Shown here: positions 11,751 to 23,762 of the stretch, piece after piece
Layout of the letters: each line of letters starts with the position of its first letter
Position numbering within the stretch: the stretch's first letter is position 1
Source: Caldalkalibacillus salinus
Lineage (GTDB): Bacteria > Bacillota > Bacilli > Caldalkalibacillales > JCM-10596
NCBI RefSeq assembly: GCF_016745835.1
Contig: NZ_JAERVL010000028.1
Location: 32,970-96,969 of the forward strand
Reading direction: 5' to 3'
Length of the DNA: 64,000 nucleotides
Notes under the pieces: model-generated
Database searches by the model: none
Seen by the model: only the letters and a program-made list of their open reading frames with translations
What the model was told of the DNA's origin: nothing
Made by a program: the position numbers and the translations under genes

Positions 11751-12287
11751 ATGTCCCGAGTAGGTTTAAAACCTATTACAGTACCTGAAGGCGTACAAGT
11801 GAACCTGAACGGTGAAGAAATCACAGTCAAAGGACCCAAAGGTGAGCTTACACGTACCCTTCACCCTGACATGAAAGTAAATATTGAAGATAACGAAATT
11901 CGCATAGAGCGCCCATCGGACCATAAAGCACATCGTGCGTTACACGGAACAACACGTTCCATCATCAATAACATGGTCCAAGGCGTGACGAATGGATTTG
12001 AAAAAACACTTGAGCTTGTTGGTGTTGGTTACCGTGCAGCAAAACAAGGCAACAAACTTGTCCTTACTGTGGGATACTCTCACCCAGTTGAGATGGTACC
12101 AGAGCAAGGCGTTGAAGTAGAAGTAGACGGTCAAACCAAAGTGAAAGTGAAAGGCATCGACAAAGAACGTGTAGGTGCTTTCGCAGCTAACGTACGCTCT
12201 GTACGCCTACCTGAGCCTTATAAAGGAAAAGGTATTCGTTACGAAGACGAAAGAATTCGTCGTAAAGAAGGTAAAACAGGTAAATAA
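11751..12287 (+). CDS. rplF: 50S ribosomal protein L6
   Basis: L6 lies near the factor-binding site and sarcin-ricin loop. The start is ATG 11751 ([17 protein letters not shown]) after CGGAGGTGTCGAAAC; an in-frame extension to 11715 overlaps rpsH and is rejected. The 178-residue length and the C-terminal [20 protein letters not shown] motif are diagnostic. Confidence 0.97.
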   Translation: MSRVGLKPITVPEGVQVNLNGEEITVKGPKGELTRTLHPDMKVNIEDNEIRIERPSDHKAHRALHGTTRSIINNMVQGVTNGFEKTLELVGVGYRAAKQGNKLVLTVGYSHPVEMVPEQGVEVEVDGQTKVKVKGIDKERVGAFAANVRSVRLPEPYKGKGIRYEDERIRRKEGKTGK

Positions 12288-12320
12288 AGTGAGTAAGGTC
12301 CGGAAAGGAGTGAAGGTAGC

Positions 12321-12689
12321 GTGATTACTAAAAGCGATAAAAACAAACTGCGTAAGAAAAGACATGCGCGCATCCGTCGTACCGTTACAGGTACACCTGA
12401 GCGCCCTCGTCTTAATGTGTTCCGTTCATCCAAACACATTTACGCGCAACTGATTGACGATGTCAATGGTCAAACACTTCTAGCCGCTTCCTCTTTAGAT
12501 AACGAGCTAAAAGATTCCATTACTAACGGTGGGAACGTGGAAGCAGCCCAATCCGTAGGCGCGCTAGTCGCTAAACGCGCTTTAGATAAAGGATATAAAA
12601 ACGTGGTATTCGATCGTGGTGGCTACTTATACCATGGCCGTATCAAAGCCTTAGCAGAGGCAGCACGTGAAACTGGATTAGAATTTTAA
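12321..12689 (+). CDS. rplR: 50S ribosomal protein L18
   Basis: L18 binds 5S rRNA together with L5. The 122-residue product starts at GTG ([19 protein letters not shown]) after GGAAAGGAGTGAAGGTAGC and ends [20 protein letters not shown] plus a short tail, typical of L18. Confidence 0.97.
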   Translation: MITKSDKNKLRKKRHARIRRTVTGTPERPRLNVFRSSKHIYAQLIDDVNGQTLLAASSLDNELKDSITNGGNVEAAQSVGALVAKRALDKGYKNVVFDRGGYLYHGRIKALAEAARETGLEF

Positions 12690-12709
12690 GCAAAAGGAGG
12701 GAATAACTC

Positions 12710-13207
12710 GTGCGAATCGATCCAAACACATTAGAACTTGAAGAGAAAGTCGTTCAGATAAACCGTGTATCTAAAGTTGTTAAAGGTGGTCGTCGTTTCC
12801 GCTTTAGTGCACTTGTTGTCGTAGGTGATCGTAACGGACACGTCGGATTCGGAATGGGTAAAGCAACGGAGGTACCTGAAGCGATCCGCAAAGGTATTGA
12901 TGATGCGAAGAAAAACCTCATCCGTGTACCACTCGTAGGAGCAACGATTCCTCACCAAGTGGTCGGACACTTTGGCGCAGGGAAAGTCTTACTCAAGCCT
13001 GCTGCAGAAGGTACCGGGGTAATCGCAGGCGGACCCGTCCGTGCGGTGCTTGAATTAGCAGGTGTTGGTGACATCCTAACGAAATCCTTAGGTTCTACCA
13101 ACGCGGTAAACATGATCAACGCAACCTTTGAAGGACTTGGCCGTCTAAAACGTGCAGAAGACGTTGCTAAGCTACGCGGTAAGTCTGTCGAAGAGATCTT
13201 AGGATAA
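12710..13207 (+). CDS. rpsE: 30S ribosomal protein S5
   Basis: S5 helps form the mRNA entry site and affects decoding accuracy. The 165-residue protein, started at GTG, has [20 protein letters not shown] (the loop mutated in spectinomycin resistance elsewhere, apparently wild type) and [20 protein letters not shown]. An AAAGGAGGGAATAACTC ribosome binding site precedes the start. Confidence 0.97.
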   Translation: MRIDPNTLELEEKVVQINRVSKVVKGGRRFRFSALVVVGDRNGHVGFGMGKATEVPEAIRKGIDDAKKNLIRVPLVGATIPHQVVGHFGAGKVLLKPAAEGTGVIAGGPVRAVLELAGVGDILTKSLGSTNAVNMINATFEGLGRLKRAEDVAKLRGKSVEEILG

Positions 13208-13241
13208 AGAAGATAAGTTGCTAAGATAAGGAGGGATTAAA

Positions 13242-13430
13242 GTGGCAAAAAAACTAGAAGTTACCCTCAAGCGCAGTACAATCGGTCGTAAACCAGAGCA
13301 AAGAAAAACGGTCGAAGCTTTAGGACTAAAAAAGATCGGCCAAACGGTTGTCCAAAACGACAACGACGCCATTCGTGGCATGGTTGGAAAAGTGAGTCAC
13401 TTAGTCGAAGTTAAAGAAGTCGAAGCATAA
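13242..13430 (+). CDS. rpmD: 50S ribosomal protein L30
   Basis: L30 is a small domain II/V-binding 50S protein. The 62-residue product starts at GTG ([20 protein letters not shown]) after AAGGAGGGATTAAA. The [18 protein letters not shown] segment is typical. Present in Bacillus but absent in some phyla; order rpsE-rpmD-rplO is standard. Confidence 0.96.
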   Translation: MAKKLEVTLKRSTIGRKPEQRKTVEALGLKKIGQTVVQNDNDAIRGMVGKVSHLVEVKEVEA

Positions 13431-13460
13431 AGTTGATTTCCGAATAGGGGAGGTGTAAAT

Positions 13461-13900
13461 GTGAAATTACACGAATTAAGATCAGCAGAAGGCTCTCGTA
13501 AGGTTCGTAAGCGCGTTGGCCGTGGGATCGCGACTGGTAACGGTAAAACTGCAGGACGCGGACACAAAGGACAAAAAGCTAGATCTGGTGGAGGCGTAAG
13601 ACCAGGATTCGAAGGTGGTCAAAACCCTCTATACCGTCGCTTGCCGAAGCGTGGATTTACAAACCCAAACCGCAAAGAGTTTGCGATTATTAATCTAGAC
13701 ACATTAAATCGCTTCGAAGCCGGTACGACAGTCACACCTGAATTCCTAAAAGAAAAAGGCGTGATCAAAAATGCACGCGATGGTGTGAAAATCCTTGGAG
13801 ATGGCGAATTAAACGTTAACCTAACCGTGAAAGCCAATAAATTCTCTTCTGCAGCGGTCGAGAAAATTGAAGCTGCCGGCGGAAAAACTGAGGTGATTTA

Positions 13901-13901
<1 letters not shown>
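13461..13901 (+). CDS. rplO: 50S ribosomal protein L15
   Basis: L15 is a late assembly protein. The 146-residue product starts at GTG ([20 protein letters not shown]) and has [20 protein letters not shown], the L15 signature. Its stop shares a base with the secY start (TAATG), so L15 and the translocon gene are translationally coupled. Confidence 0.97.
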
Positions 13902-15864
<1,963 letters not shown>

Positions 15865-15865
15865 T

Positions 15866-16612
15866 ATGATTATAACGAAATCAAGCTCTGAACTAGAGCT
15901 GATGAGAGAGGCCGGCAGGATTGTCGCGCTCACTCATCAGGAACTAGCTAAAGCCGTAAAACCTGGTATTACAACTAAAGAACTCGATGCCATCGCAGAT
16001 AAAGTCATTCGCCGCTATGGCGCAACTCCTTCGTTTAAAGGGTATGGAGGCTTTCCTGGAAGCATTTGTGCCTCTGTCAATGAAGAGCTTGTTCATGGTA
16101 TCCCCGGAGAACGAAAGTTGAATGAAGGAGATATCATCAGCATCGATGTCGGTGCGCACTACAAGGGCTACCATGGCGATTCAGCCTGGACTTATGCAGT
16201 AGGAACCATTAGCGAAGAAGACAAACACTTAATGCGAGTGACCGAAGCGTCCCTTTACAAAGGTTTAGAACAAGTCAAACCGGGGGCGAGGTTATCTAAT
16301 ATCTCACATGCCATACAACAGCATGTAGAAAACGAACATTTTTCTATCGTGCGTGAATATGTTGGTCATGGTGTTGGAACGAATCTTCACGAAGATCCGC
16401 AAATTCCAAACTTCGGGCCACCTGAAAGAGGGCCGCGTTTAAAACCAGGTATGGTTTTAGCCATAGAACCAATGGTAAACGCAGGAAGTCGATATGTGAA
16501 AACTCTCGCTGATAATTGGACCGTTGTTACTCAAGATAAGAAGAACTGTGTGCATTATGAACACACCATTGCTGTTACTGAAGACGGCTATGAGATTTTT
16601 ACGAAAGCCTGA
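15866..16612 (+). CDS. map: Methionine aminopeptidase, type I
   Basis: It removes the initiator methionine from nascent proteins. The 248-residue protein carries the metal-ligand set of type Ia enzymes: the two aspartates in [15 protein letters not shown], the histidine in [12 protein letters not shown], and glutamates in AIEPM and YEHTIAVTE. It starts one base after the adk stop with GAGGACAG as ribosome binding site. Confidence 0.97.
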   Translation: MIITKSSSELELMREAGRIVALTHQELAKAVKPGITTKELDAIADKVIRRYGATPSFKGYGGFPGSICASVNEELVHGIPGERKLNEGDIISIDVGAHYKGYHGDSAWTYAVGTISEEDKHLMRVTEASLYKGLEQVKPGARLSNISHAIQQHVENEHFSIVREYVGHGVGTNLHEDPQIPNFGPPERGPRLKPGMVLAIEPMVNAGSRYVKTLADNWTVVTQDKKNCVHYEHTIAVTEDGYEIFTKA

Positions 16613-16627
16613 GTGTAGGTGATGAAT

Positions 16628-16936
16628 GTGGTTGATTCTGAGTCAGTTCCGCAGGTTGGTCAACTAGTGAAGGTTCTTCGTGGTCGTGATGCTGAGAGCT
16701 ATGCTGTCATCATCAGAATAGAAGATCAGCGTTTTGTCTGGATCGCAGATGGAGATAAAAGAAAGTTTGATTCACCGAAGAAGAAAAATCGACTTCATCT
16801 TCAAACTTTCGATTACATTTCCACTGAAGTCCGAGATAGTATGACTGAGTCGGGGCGCGTCACGAATGGCAAGCTTCGATTTGCGGTGAACAAGTTTAAA
16901 CAAACCATAGAGGGACAAAGTGAGAAAGGAGAGTGA
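16628..16936 (+). CDS. KOW-domain RNA-binding protein
   Basis: This roughly 102-residue protein has an N-terminal KOW-like fold ([20 protein letters not shown]) and the later [17 protein letters not shown] and [15 protein letters not shown] segments. It belongs to the ribosome-associated L14e/KOW family regularly encoded between map and infA in Bacilli. Start choice is uncertain: GTG 16619 and ATG 16622 lie on top of the only ribosome-binding-like sequence (TAGGTGATG), so I prefer GTG 16628, which gives [12 protein letters not shown] and matches the usual family start. Its biochemical role is not established. Confidence 0.75.
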   Translation: MVDSESVPQVGQLVKVLRGRDAESYAVIIRIEDQRFVWIADGDKRKFDSPKKKNRLHLQTFDYISTEVRDSMTESGRVTNGKLRFAVNKFKQTIEGQSEKGE

Positions 16937-16940
16937 GCCC

Positions 16941-17159
16941 ATGGCCAAGGAGGACGTTATTGAAATGGAAGGTACGGTGATCGAACCTCTTCCAAATGCG
17001 ATGTTTAGAGTAGAACTCGAAAACGGTCATAAAGTTCTTGCCCATGTCTCTGGTAAGATTCGAATGCACTTTATTCGTATTTTACCAGGAGATAGAGTGA
17101 CGGTTGAATTGTCTCCTTATGATTTAAGTCGTGGTCGGATCACGTATCGTTATAAATAA
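16941..17159 (+). CDS. infA: Translation initiation factor IF-1
   Basis: IF-1 occupies the 30S A site during initiation. The 72-residue OB-fold protein starts [20 protein letters not shown] and contains [20 protein letters not shown] and [10 protein letters not shown], exact family hallmarks. The start is ATG 16941 after GAAAGGAGAGTGAGCCC; a longer frame from 16920 overlaps the preceding gene and is rejected. Confidence 0.97.
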   Translation: MAKEDVIEMEGTVIEPLPNAMFRVELENGHKVLAHVSGKIRMHFIRILPGDRVTVELSPYDLSRGRITYRYK

Positions 17160-17203
17160 ATTGCTCAATGCCTCTTTTCAAAGGCTTTTGGGCCATTAGG
17201 TAA

Positions 17204-17329
<126 letters not shown>

Positions 17330-17385
17330 CGTTAACAATGAGAAGATGAAAGTGAACAGGAATTAACAGGAGGTGCTTAAATAGC

Positions 17386-17754
17386 ATGGCACGTATTGCA
17401 GGTGTTGATATTCCTCGTGATAAACGAGTTGTCGTTGCATTAACGTACATTTATGGGATCGGTAAATCCACTGCAGCTCAAGTTGTAGCTGATGCTGGTG
17501 TGAACCCTGAGACACGCGTTCGTGACCTAACGGATGAGGAAGTAACTAAAATCCGTGACGTCATCGATAAGGTTCTAACAGTAGAAGGGGACCTACGTCG
17601 TGAAGTGTCTCTTAACATCAAACGTCTAATCGAAATCGGTTCTTACCGTGGCATTCGCCATCGTCGTGGCCTACCTGTACGCGGACAACGTTCTAAGACA
17701 AACGCTCGTACTCGTAAAGGTCCTCGTCGTACAGTAGCGAACAAGAAGAAGTAA
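17386..17754 (+). CDS. rpsM: 30S ribosomal protein S13
   Basis: S13 forms the intersubunit bridges from the 30S head. The 122-residue product has [20 protein letters not shown], the [10 protein letters not shown] helix-hairpin-helix part and the basic tail [41 protein letters not shown] precedes ATG. Confidence 0.97.
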   Translation: MARIAGVDIPRDKRVVVALTYIYGIGKSTAAQVVADAGVNPETRVRDLTDEEVTKIRDVIDKVLTVEGDLRREVSLNIKRLIEIGSYRGIRHRRGLPVRGQRSKTNARTRKGPRRTVANKKK

Positions 17755-17776
17755 AAGTAAAGGAGGGAAACCTTAA

Positions 17777-18172
17777 ATGGCTAAGCGTAAAGTACAAACT
17801 CGTACAAGACGTCGTGACCGTAAGAATATTGAGTCTGGTATCGCTCATATTAGATCTACCTTTAACAACACAATCGTGACGATTACGGATACTCATGGAA
17901 ATGCGATTTCTTGGGCAAGTGCTGGTAATCTAGGATTTAGAGGCTCTCGTAAAAGCACACCATTCGCTGCACAAATGGCGGCTGAGACTGCTGCAAAAGC
18001 AGCGATGGAACACGGCTTAAAAGACGTAGAAGTCATGGTTAAAGGTCCTGGAGCTGGACGTGAAGCAGCAATCCGTTCATTGCAAGCGGCTGGTCTTGAA
18101 GTTAACATGATCAAAGACGTAACGCCAATTCCACATAACGGATGTCGCCCACCAAAACGTCGTCGAGTATAA
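17777..18172 (+). CDS. rpsK: 30S ribosomal protein S11
   Basis: S11 lies on the 30S platform near the mRNA exit. The 131-residue product contains [20 protein letters not shown] and the C-terminal [18 protein letters not shown], both diagnostic. AAAGGAGGGAAACCTTAA precedes ATG. A 121-bp gap with a candidate promoter separates it from rpoA. Confidence 0.97.
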   Translation: MAKRKVQTRTRRRDRKNIESGIAHIRSTFNNTIVTITDTHGNAISWASAGNLGFRGSRKSTPFAAQMAAETAAKAAMEHGLKDVEVMVKGPGAGREAAIRSLQAAGLEVNMIKDVTPIPHNGCRPPKRRRV

Positions 18173-18242
18173 CAGCGCAGAAGAATCACAAACCCTGTTT
18201 TGGTTTTGTGGTATAAATTTCCTAAAGTAGGTTTATAATGGT

Positions 18243-18251
18243 TGGTATAAT
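18243..18251 (+). promoter_or_regulatory. Possible extended -10 promoter before rpoA
   Basis: TTGGTATAAT, a TGnTATAAT extended -10, ends at 18251, about 43 bp before the rpoA start. The -35 position is weak. It may give extra alpha subunit and L17 transcription independent of the S10 promoters. A second TATAAT-like stretch lies 13 bp upstream. Confidence 0.35.
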
Positions 18252-18293
18252 AGGATGCGTGTGCGAGTAGGCGTTTTGAAGGAGGGTTCGTAG

Positions 18294-19238
18294 ATGATCG
18301 AAATCGAAAAACCGAGTATTGAAGCCGTTGAAGTCAGTGAAGATGGTATGTATGGAAAATTTGTTGTAGAACCCCTAGAGAGAGGGTACGGAACGACGCT
18401 TGGAAACTCTATGAGAAGAGTCCTTCTATCCTCTCTTCCGGGAGCTGCAACACGTTCTGTACAAATTGATGGCGTCCTTCATGAGTTCTCTACGATTGAA
18501 GGCGTGGTCGAAGACACAACGGAAATCATTTTAAATCTAAAAAAGCTTTCACTTAAGATTCACTCCGATGAAGAGAAAACATTGGAGATTGATGTGGAAG
18601 GCGAAGGTGCTGTCACTGCCGCAGACATCCGTCATGACAGTGACGTTGAAATCTTAAACCCAGACCTCTACATTGCCACATTGGCGAAAGGTGCACGTCT
18701 GCACATGAGAATTACTGCTGGGCGTGGGCGTGGATATATTCCTGCAGAAGGGAACAAACGTGACGATCAACCGATCGGGGTCATTGCCATAGATTCTATC
18801 TATACGCCAGTAGACCGTGTGAACTATCAGGTGTCCAATACTCGTGTCGGTCAGGTGACGAACTTTGACAAACTGACATTAGAAGTGTGGACTAACGGAA
18901 GCATCCGTCCGGAGGAAGCGGTCAGTCTAGGTGCAAAAGTCCTTTCTGAACACTTGAATCTCTTTATCTCACTCACTGACGAAGCACAGGATGCTGAAAT
19001 CATGGTTGAGAAGGAAGAGGACAAAAAAGAGAAAGTACTAGAGATGACCATCGAAGAATTGGATCTCTCCGTACGTTCCTATAACTGTTTGAAGCGTGCA
19101 GGAATCAATACCGTACAGGAACTTACGCAAAAATCAGAAGAAGATATGATGAAAGTGCGTAACTTAGGTCGTAAGTCTCTTGAAGAAGTGCAGGAGAAAC
19201 TAGCTGAACTTGGACTTGGATTACGCAATGATGATTAA
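18294..19238 (+). CDS. rpoA: RNA polymerase subunit alpha
   Basis: Alpha dimerises to scaffold RNA polymerase and contacts UP elements and activators. The 314-residue protein has the N-terminal assembly domain ([20 protein letters not shown] near 37-56), a linker rich in acidic residues, and the C-terminal helix-hairpin-helix domain beginning [35 protein letters not shown] precedes ATG. It is followed by rplQ. Confidence 0.98.
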   Translation: MIEIEKPSIEAVEVSEDGMYGKFVVEPLERGYGTTLGNSMRRVLLSSLPGAATRSVQIDGVLHEFSTIEGVVEDTTEIILNLKKLSLKIHSDEEKTLEIDVEGEGAVTAADIRHDSDVEILNPDLYIATLAKGARLHMRITAGRGRGYIPAEGNKRDDQPIGVIAIDSIYTPVDRVNYQVSNTRVGQVTNFDKLTLEVWTNGSIRPEEAVSLGAKVLSEHLNLFISLTDEAQDAEIMVEKEEDKKEKVLEMTIEELDLSVRSYNCLKRAGINTVQELTQKSEEDMMKVRNLGRKSLEEVQEKLAELGLGLRNDD

Positions 19239-19262
19239 GGTCAGCTAAAGGAGGGATAACAC

Positions 19263-19628
19263 ATGGCTTATCAGAAACTAGGTCGAGACAGTGCGGCTCG
19301 TAAAGCATTGTTCCGTGATTTAGTCACAGACTTATTCATCTACGAGCGAATTGAAACAACGGAATCGAAAGCGAAAGAGCTTCGCTCAATCGCTGAAAAA
19401 ATGATTACATTAGCAAAGCGTGGCGACTTACATGCTCGCCGTCAAGTCGCTGCATATGTTCGCCCTGAGCAAGCGGGTGATGAGAGCGGTAAAAACGCCA
19501 TTCAGAAATTGTTTGATGATATTGCTCCTCGTTATGCTGAGCGTCAAGGTGGATACACACGTGTTCTAAAAATAGGACCTCGCCGTGGAGACGGAGCACC
19601 GATGGCATTTTTAGAATTAGTAGAATAA
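19263..19628 (+). CDS. rplQ: 50S ribosomal protein L17
   Basis: L17 lies at the tunnel exit side of the 50S subunit. The 121-residue protein starts [20 protein letters not shown] and ends [20 protein letters not shown] plus a short tail, typical for Bacilli. AAAGGAGGGATAACAC precedes ATG. It ends the long S10-spc-alpha string, with a terminator about 10 bp downstream. Confidence 0.97.
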   Translation: MAYQKLGRDSAARKALFRDLVTDLFIYERIETTESKAKELRSIAEKMITLAKRGDLHARRQVAAYVRPEQAGDESGKNAIQKLFDDIAPRYAERQGGYTRVLKIGPRRGDGAPMAFLELVE

Positions 19629-19638
19629 GAGCGACTCC

Positions 19639-19697
19639 AAAAAGGGTGAGGACAGGATCTGGGCCAACCAGATTCTAGTCAGTACCCTTTTTATTTT
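19639..19697 (+). terminator. Terminator after rplQ
   Basis: AAAAAGGGT (19639-19647) pairs with ACCCTTTTT (19684-19692), and an inner ATCTGG/CCAGAT stem extends the fold; a T-rich stretch follows. It probably ends the alpha operon, although some read-through to ecfA1 is likely. Confidence 0.65.
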
Positions 19698-19735
19698 TTA
19701 TATATAGATGGGTAGGGAGAAAGAGAGGGGTCAAC

Positions 19736-20518
19736 ATGATTCAATGTCAAAACCTGACCTTTGCCTACGGTGAAAAACCTGGACAAACGCCCGTCCTTAA
19801 TGGCATTAATCTCTCCATTACAAAAGGGGAGTACGTCGTGATTGTCGGGCCGAACGGGTCTGGTAAATCTACATTACTCAGGCTTATTAATCGGTTGCTG
19901 ACGCCAACAACAGGTGAAGTGATTGTAGACGGTCAGATCGGGATGGTCTTTCAAAATCCTGAGAACCAGTTTGTCGCTACCACTGTACTAGATGATGTCG
20001 CCTTTGGCCTTGAAAATATAGGATTTCCACCCGATAGCATGATGGAACGTATAGAAGAAACGCTACGGATGGTGGGGATGTGGGAGTTTCGCGACCGAGA
20101 GCCGCAGCAACTCTCTGGTGGGCAAAAGCAGAGAGTGGCCATTGCCGGTGTACTCGCCGTGAAGCCCGATGTTATCTTATTTGACGAAGCCACATCGATG
20201 CTTGACCCGAGTGGCAAGGAAGAGCTGGTTCAGACCATGAGAGACTTGCATCACAAAGGTATGACCCTTGTGAGCGTCACACACGACATGAATGAAGCTT
20301 TAGAAGCCGATCGTGTCATTCTCATCGATCAGGGACAAGTGATCAGGGACGAAGCGCCAAACGTTTTTTTCACGCAACATGATGACCTCGAAGATTATCA
20401 ACTTCATCGCCCCTTCTTCTATGACCTGACCAACACATTGAGAGCAGAAGGGATCCAAATACCTTCAACCATTCAAACAGAAAGGGCCTTAGTGGAGTAC
20501 TTATGGACATACAATTAG
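19736..20518 (+). CDS. ecfA1: ECF transporter ATPase EcfA1
   Basis: It is one of the two ATP-binding subunits of the energy-coupling module that powers several vitamin or metal-specific S components. Walker A is GPNGSGKST near residue 40, the Q-loop is in MVFQNPENQF, the signature LSGGQKQR near 124 and Walker B VILFDEATSMLDPSG. The 260-residue length is normal. Its end overlaps ecfA2 by 16 bp. The cluster ecfA1-ecfA2-ecfT-truA downstream of rplQ is highly conserved in Bacilli. No S component is nearby, as expected for a shared module. Confidence 0.94.
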   Translation: MIQCQNLTFAYGEKPGQTPVLNGINLSITKGEYVVIVGPNGSGKSTLLRLINRLLTPTTGEVIVDGQIGMVFQNPENQFVATTVLDDVAFGLENIGFPPDSMMERIEETLRMVGMWEFRDREPQQLSGGQKQRVAIAGVLAVKPDVILFDEATSMLDPSGKEELVQTMRDLHHKGMTLVSVTHDMNEALEADRVILIDQGQVIRDEAPNVFFTQHDDLEDYQLHRPFFYDLTNTLRAEGIQIPSTIQTERALVEYLWTYN

Positions 20519-21384
20519 ATAACGTCTCTTTTGTGTATCATCCGCGCACCCCCTTTGAACAGAAAGTGTTGGATCATATTTCTCTGGAAATAAACACAGG
20601 GGAATGGCTGGCGATCATTGGTCATACAGGCTCGGGGAAATCAACGCTGGTACAGCACTTGAACGGTTTACTGACCCCAACAGAAGGGACCGTTCACGTG
20701 GGAGATACAGACATTGAATCACATATCTCAACGGACACCAGTGAGTTATATCAGGATGTCGGGATGGTCTTTCAATATCCAGAGCACCAGCTTTTTGGCG
20801 AGACGGTGGCAGAAGATATCGCCTTTGGATTGAAAAACCTAGGGTGGAAAGAGGATATGATTCCATCAAGAATTGAGGAAACACTCCAAGTACTAGGGAT
20901 GCCGACCACCTTACTAGACCGGTCCCCCTTTGAGCTCAGTGGCGGACAGAAACGGCGCGTGGCGCTAGCCGGTGTCATCGCCATGGACCCTGATGTGTTA
21001 ATCTTGGACGAGCCCACTGCCGGATTAGACCCAGTTTCTAAGCGCCAGCTCATGCTATGGTTCCAAGAATGGCAGAAAGCCCACAATAAGACGATCATCA
21101 CCATCACGCATGACATGCAAGAGGTGGCGGACTATGCCAACACTGTCGCTGTCATGGAAGATGGCAAGTGTCGACTCAAAACAGACCCACAAGACCTGTT
21201 TACGGCGCATCATACAGATCTAGAGCGCATGAGCTTACAGCTCCCTCGTTCTTACAGGTTTGTTCAACAATTGCAGGAGCGAATGGACATTGACATTCAT
21301 TCAGTGAAAAAAGAAGCATTATATCAAGCCATTGTACATGCTGTTAAAAGGGAGAAAAGGGAGAAAGGAGGAGGCCAAGGTTGA
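20503..21384 (+). CDS. ecfA2: ECF transporter ATPase EcfA2
   Basis: This is the second ATPase of the ECF module. The 293-residue protein has Walker A GHTGSGKST near 42-50, the Q-loop MVFQYPEHQLFGET, the signature LSGGQKRR and Walker B VLILDEPTAGLDPVS, with a longer C-terminal region than EcfA1. The start overlaps ecfA1 and the end overlaps ecfT by 4 bp, so the three proteins are translationally coupled. Confidence 0.94.
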   Translation: MDIQLDNVSFVYHPRTPFEQKVLDHISLEINTGEWLAIIGHTGSGKSTLVQHLNGLLTPTEGTVHVGDTDIESHISTDTSELYQDVGMVFQYPEHQLFGETVAEDIAFGLKNLGWKEDMIPSRIEETLQVLGMPTTLLDRSPFELSGGQKRRVALAGVIAMDPDVLILDEPTAGLDPVSKRQLMLWFQEWQKAHNKTIITITHDMQEVADYANTVAVMEDGKCRLKTDPQDLFTAHHTDLERMSLQLPRSYRFVQQLQERMDIDIHSVKKEALYQAIVHAVKREKREKGGGQG

Positions 21385-22193
21385 ATCTACTCACGCAGCT
21401 TCCTGTCGGCCGTTACATCGTAGCGGACTCTTTTCTTCATCAGTTAGATCCCAGGACCAAGCTACTGGTTATATTGGCCTTTATTTTTACCATCTTTCAA
21501 GCCAATAACATCATGTCCTTTGCCGTGGCGACGCTGTTTGTTTTCTATGCGATAAAGCTTTCGCCAGTGTCTTCCACTTACTTGATTAAGGGTTTCAAAC
21601 TCGTGTGGATGATCCTCGTCTTAACCAGTTTCTTTCACATATTTTTCACGAGGCAAGGAGAACTGATCTTTTCATTAGGTTTTATAGAGATTTACCGTGA
21701 AGGCCTTGAAAGAGCTGGCATCGTGAGCTTACGGCTCGCTTTATTAATCTTATTGGCTTCTTTACTCACCTTAACGACAAAACCGCTCGCCCTCGCATTA
21801 GGGATAGAACGTTTACTGCATCCGCTTAAAAAATTGAAAGTGCCGGTCCATGAATTTGCATTGATGCTCACCGTCGCCTTGCGTTTCGTCCCTACACTGA
21901 CTCAGGAATTAGAGCGCCTGATAAAGGCGCAACGTGCGCGAGGGGCGACTTTTACAAAAGGCAGGACCAAAGATCGAATGGCAGCCGTTATTCCGATCTT
22001 TATCCCCTTGCTTGTTTCATCCTTTCAACGGGCGGAGGACCTTGCTGTTGCTATGGAAGCGAGAGGTTATACCGGGGGAGAAGGGCGAACACAGCTGAGA
22101 CAATTACATTTTTCGGCGGATGATGCTATCGCAGGTGTCGTGACTGTGGGTGTGTGTCTACTGCTGTTAACCGTGAGGAGTTGGTCACTGTGA
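21381..22193 (+). CDS. ecfT: ECF transporter transmembrane protein EcfT
   Basis: EcfT couples the two ATPases to substrate-binding S proteins in the membrane. The 270-residue protein has about five hydrophobic segments and both coupling-helix Ala-Arg-Gly motifs, KAQRARGA near 188 and AMEARGY near 226. It starts at TTG (the track of bases around 21381 reads AAGGTTGAATC) after GGAGGAGGCC. The stop codon overlaps the truA start (GTGA). Confidence 0.93.
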   Translation: MNLLTQLPVGRYIVADSFLHQLDPRTKLLVILAFIFTIFQANNIMSFAVATLFVFYAIKLSPVSSTYLIKGFKLVWMILVLTSFFHIFFTRQGELIFSLGFIEIYREGLERAGIVSLRLALLILLASLLTLTTKPLALALGIERLLHPLKKLKVPVHEFALMLTVALRFVPTLTQELERLIKAQRARGATFTKGRTKDRMAAVIPIFIPLLVSSFQRAEDLAVAMEARGYTGGEGRTQLRQLHFSADDAIAGVVTVGVCLLLLTVRSWSL

Positions 22194-23059
22194 CAGCTAA
22201 ATTTACGAATCAGCGTGATGATGTACAATATATTGATGATAAAGCGCAGCACGCTCTTAAAAGTGTGCATACTCAGGAAGTATTCAATCAACGGTACATG
22301 GCTATCGTGGCGTATGATGGCACCGCCTACCATGGTTTTCAGACACAGCCCAATGTGCCAACGGTCCAAGATAGTATAGAAAAAGCATTAACTCGGATGC
22401 ACAAAAGATCTGTGCCCATTGTGGGCTCCGGTCGAACGGATGCAGGTGTACATGCGAGGGGGCAAGTGTTTCATTTTGATAGTCCGTTAACGCTTACGCC
22501 GACACAGTGGGTTAAGGCAATGAATGCGCAGTTAGATGAAGCGATACGTGTGCAACAAGTATCAGCTGTGTCAGAGGATTTTCATGCCCGTTATCATGTG
22601 GAACAGAAAGAGTACCGTTACTTCTTGTATCGTGCAACGGAGCTTGATCCGTTTCAACGTCACTATGCGGTGCGCGTACAACCAGACATTCACATTGCTA
22701 AGATGGAGGAAGCCGCCCAACGGTTGCTAGGGACGCATGACTTCACCGCTTTTTCATCCGCTAAGTCCGATGTTGAAGACAAAGTGAGAACCTTGTATCG
22801 TCTAGAGTTGGTCGAGGAGGGTGACCGAGTGACAGTCGTTTGTGCAGGAAATGGCTTCTTATATAATATGGTTAGAATCATCGTGGGGACCCTGATAGAA
22901 ATAGGAGCAGGTAAAAGGGCCTTGGAGGACATAGACAAGGCACTGACCCAACAGGATCGTCGCGCTGCTGGAAGGACCGCACCCGCCCACGGTTTGTTTC
23001 TATGGAAAGTGACATATTCAGAGACTCTTATAAATAGGGGGAAACTGACGAGAATATAG
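22190..23059 (+). CDS. truA: tRNA pseudouridine synthase TruA
   Basis: TruA makes pseudouridine at positions 38-40 in the anticodon stem-loop. The catalytic aspartate lies in GSGRTDAGVHA. I place the start at GTG 22190, overlapping the ecfT stop, because GAGGAG lies 9 bp upstream; this gives 289 residues with about 36 residues before the core (MAIVAYDGTAYHGF), longer than the usual 245-260. A shorter start at ATG 22298 would fit family length but has no clear ribosome binding site. Last gene of the ECF cluster. Confidence 0.88.
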   Translation: MTAKFTNQRDDVQYIDDKAQHALKSVHTQEVFNQRYMAIVAYDGTAYHGFQTQPNVPTVQDSIEKALTRMHKRSVPIVGSGRTDAGVHARGQVFHFDSPLTLTPTQWVKAMNAQLDEAIRVQQVSAVSEDFHARYHVEQKEYRYFLYRATELDPFQRHYAVRVQPDIHIAKMEEAAQRLLGTHDFTAFSSAKSDVEDKVRTLYRLELVEEGDRVTVVCAGNGFLYNMVRIIVGTLIEIGAGKRALEDIDKALTQQDRRAAGRTAPAHGLFLWKVTYSETLINRGKLTRI

Positions 23060-23068
23060 TAAAAAACC

Positions 23069-23097
23069 TTGACTCAAGAACGTCAGTGTAGTATTAT
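23069..23097 (+). promoter_or_regulatory. Promoter of rplM-rpsI
   Basis: TTGACT (23069-23074) and TATTAT (23092-23097) are spaced by 17 bp, directly after truA. It would start a leader of about 200 nt. Confidence 0.6.
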
Positions 23098-23099
23098 AT

Positions 23100-23302
23100 T
23101 CTTTGGTATTTCTAATACCCACAGCCCCGGGTATCGCAAATACACGTGTGATCGTAATGACACATGATACACTTAAACAAACCTAATGAACTCCATATAG
23201 ATGAACCAATTCTATAGGGCATTAGGACATGACATGAACATGATTGATGAAAACATGGAACATGGACAATAGATATGTTTAAAATGATGGAGGGATATAC
23301 TC
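23100..23302 (+). promoter_or_regulatory. L13-type ribosomal-protein leader
   Basis: The long untranslated leader before rplM contains the segment TGGTATTTCTAATACCCAC followed by GGGTATCGCAAATACACGTG. This resembles the L13 leader known from rplM-rpsI mRNAs of low-GC Gram-positives, proposed to let L13 repress its own synthesis. The GGTATT/AATACC hairpin is visible at about 23105-23119. The assignment rests on position and recalled similarity; a covariance-model search would decide it. Confidence 0.55.
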
Positions 23303-23740
23303 ATGCGTACCACATTTATGGCTAAGCCAAACGAAGTAGAACGTAAATGGTACTTAGTGGACGCAGAAGGCAAAACACTTGGTCGTTTAGCAAGTGAAGT
23401 TGCAAGCCTTCTACGTGGTAAGACCAAACCAGAATACACACCGCACATTGACACTGGAGATTTCGTCATTATTATCAATGCTGAGAAGATCGTCCTTACG
23501 GGAGATAAGCTCAACAAGAAAATCTACCGTCACCATACGCAACATCCAGGCGGATTGAAAGAAACAACGGCAGGCGAAATGCTACAAAGACGCCCAGTAA
23601 AAGTTCTTGAGCTAGCGATCAAAGGGATGCTACCGAAGAATAAACTTGGCCGTCAACAGTTCAAGAAGCTACACATTTATGAAGGAAGCGAACACAAGCA
23701 TCAAGCACAAAAACCAGAAGTTTATGAACTTCGCGGATAA
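23303..23740 (+). CDS. rplM: 50S ribosomal protein L13
   Basis: L13 is an early 23S rRNA-binding assembly protein. The 145-residue product contains [20 protein letters not shown] near 13-32 and [19 protein letters not shown], typical of L13. Start ATG 23303 follows ATGGAGGGATATACTC. It forms a two-gene operon with rpsI, 22 bp apart, under the leader above. Confidence 0.97.
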   Translation: MRTTFMAKPNEVERKWYLVDAEGKTLGRLASEVASLLRGKTKPEYTPHIDTGDFVIIINAEKIVLTGDKLNKKIYRHHTQHPGGLKETTAGEMLQRRPVKVLELAIKGMLPKNKLGRQQFKKLHIYEGSEHKHQAQKPEVYELRG

Positions 23741-23762
23741 TGATTGAAGGAGGGTATTTAAC

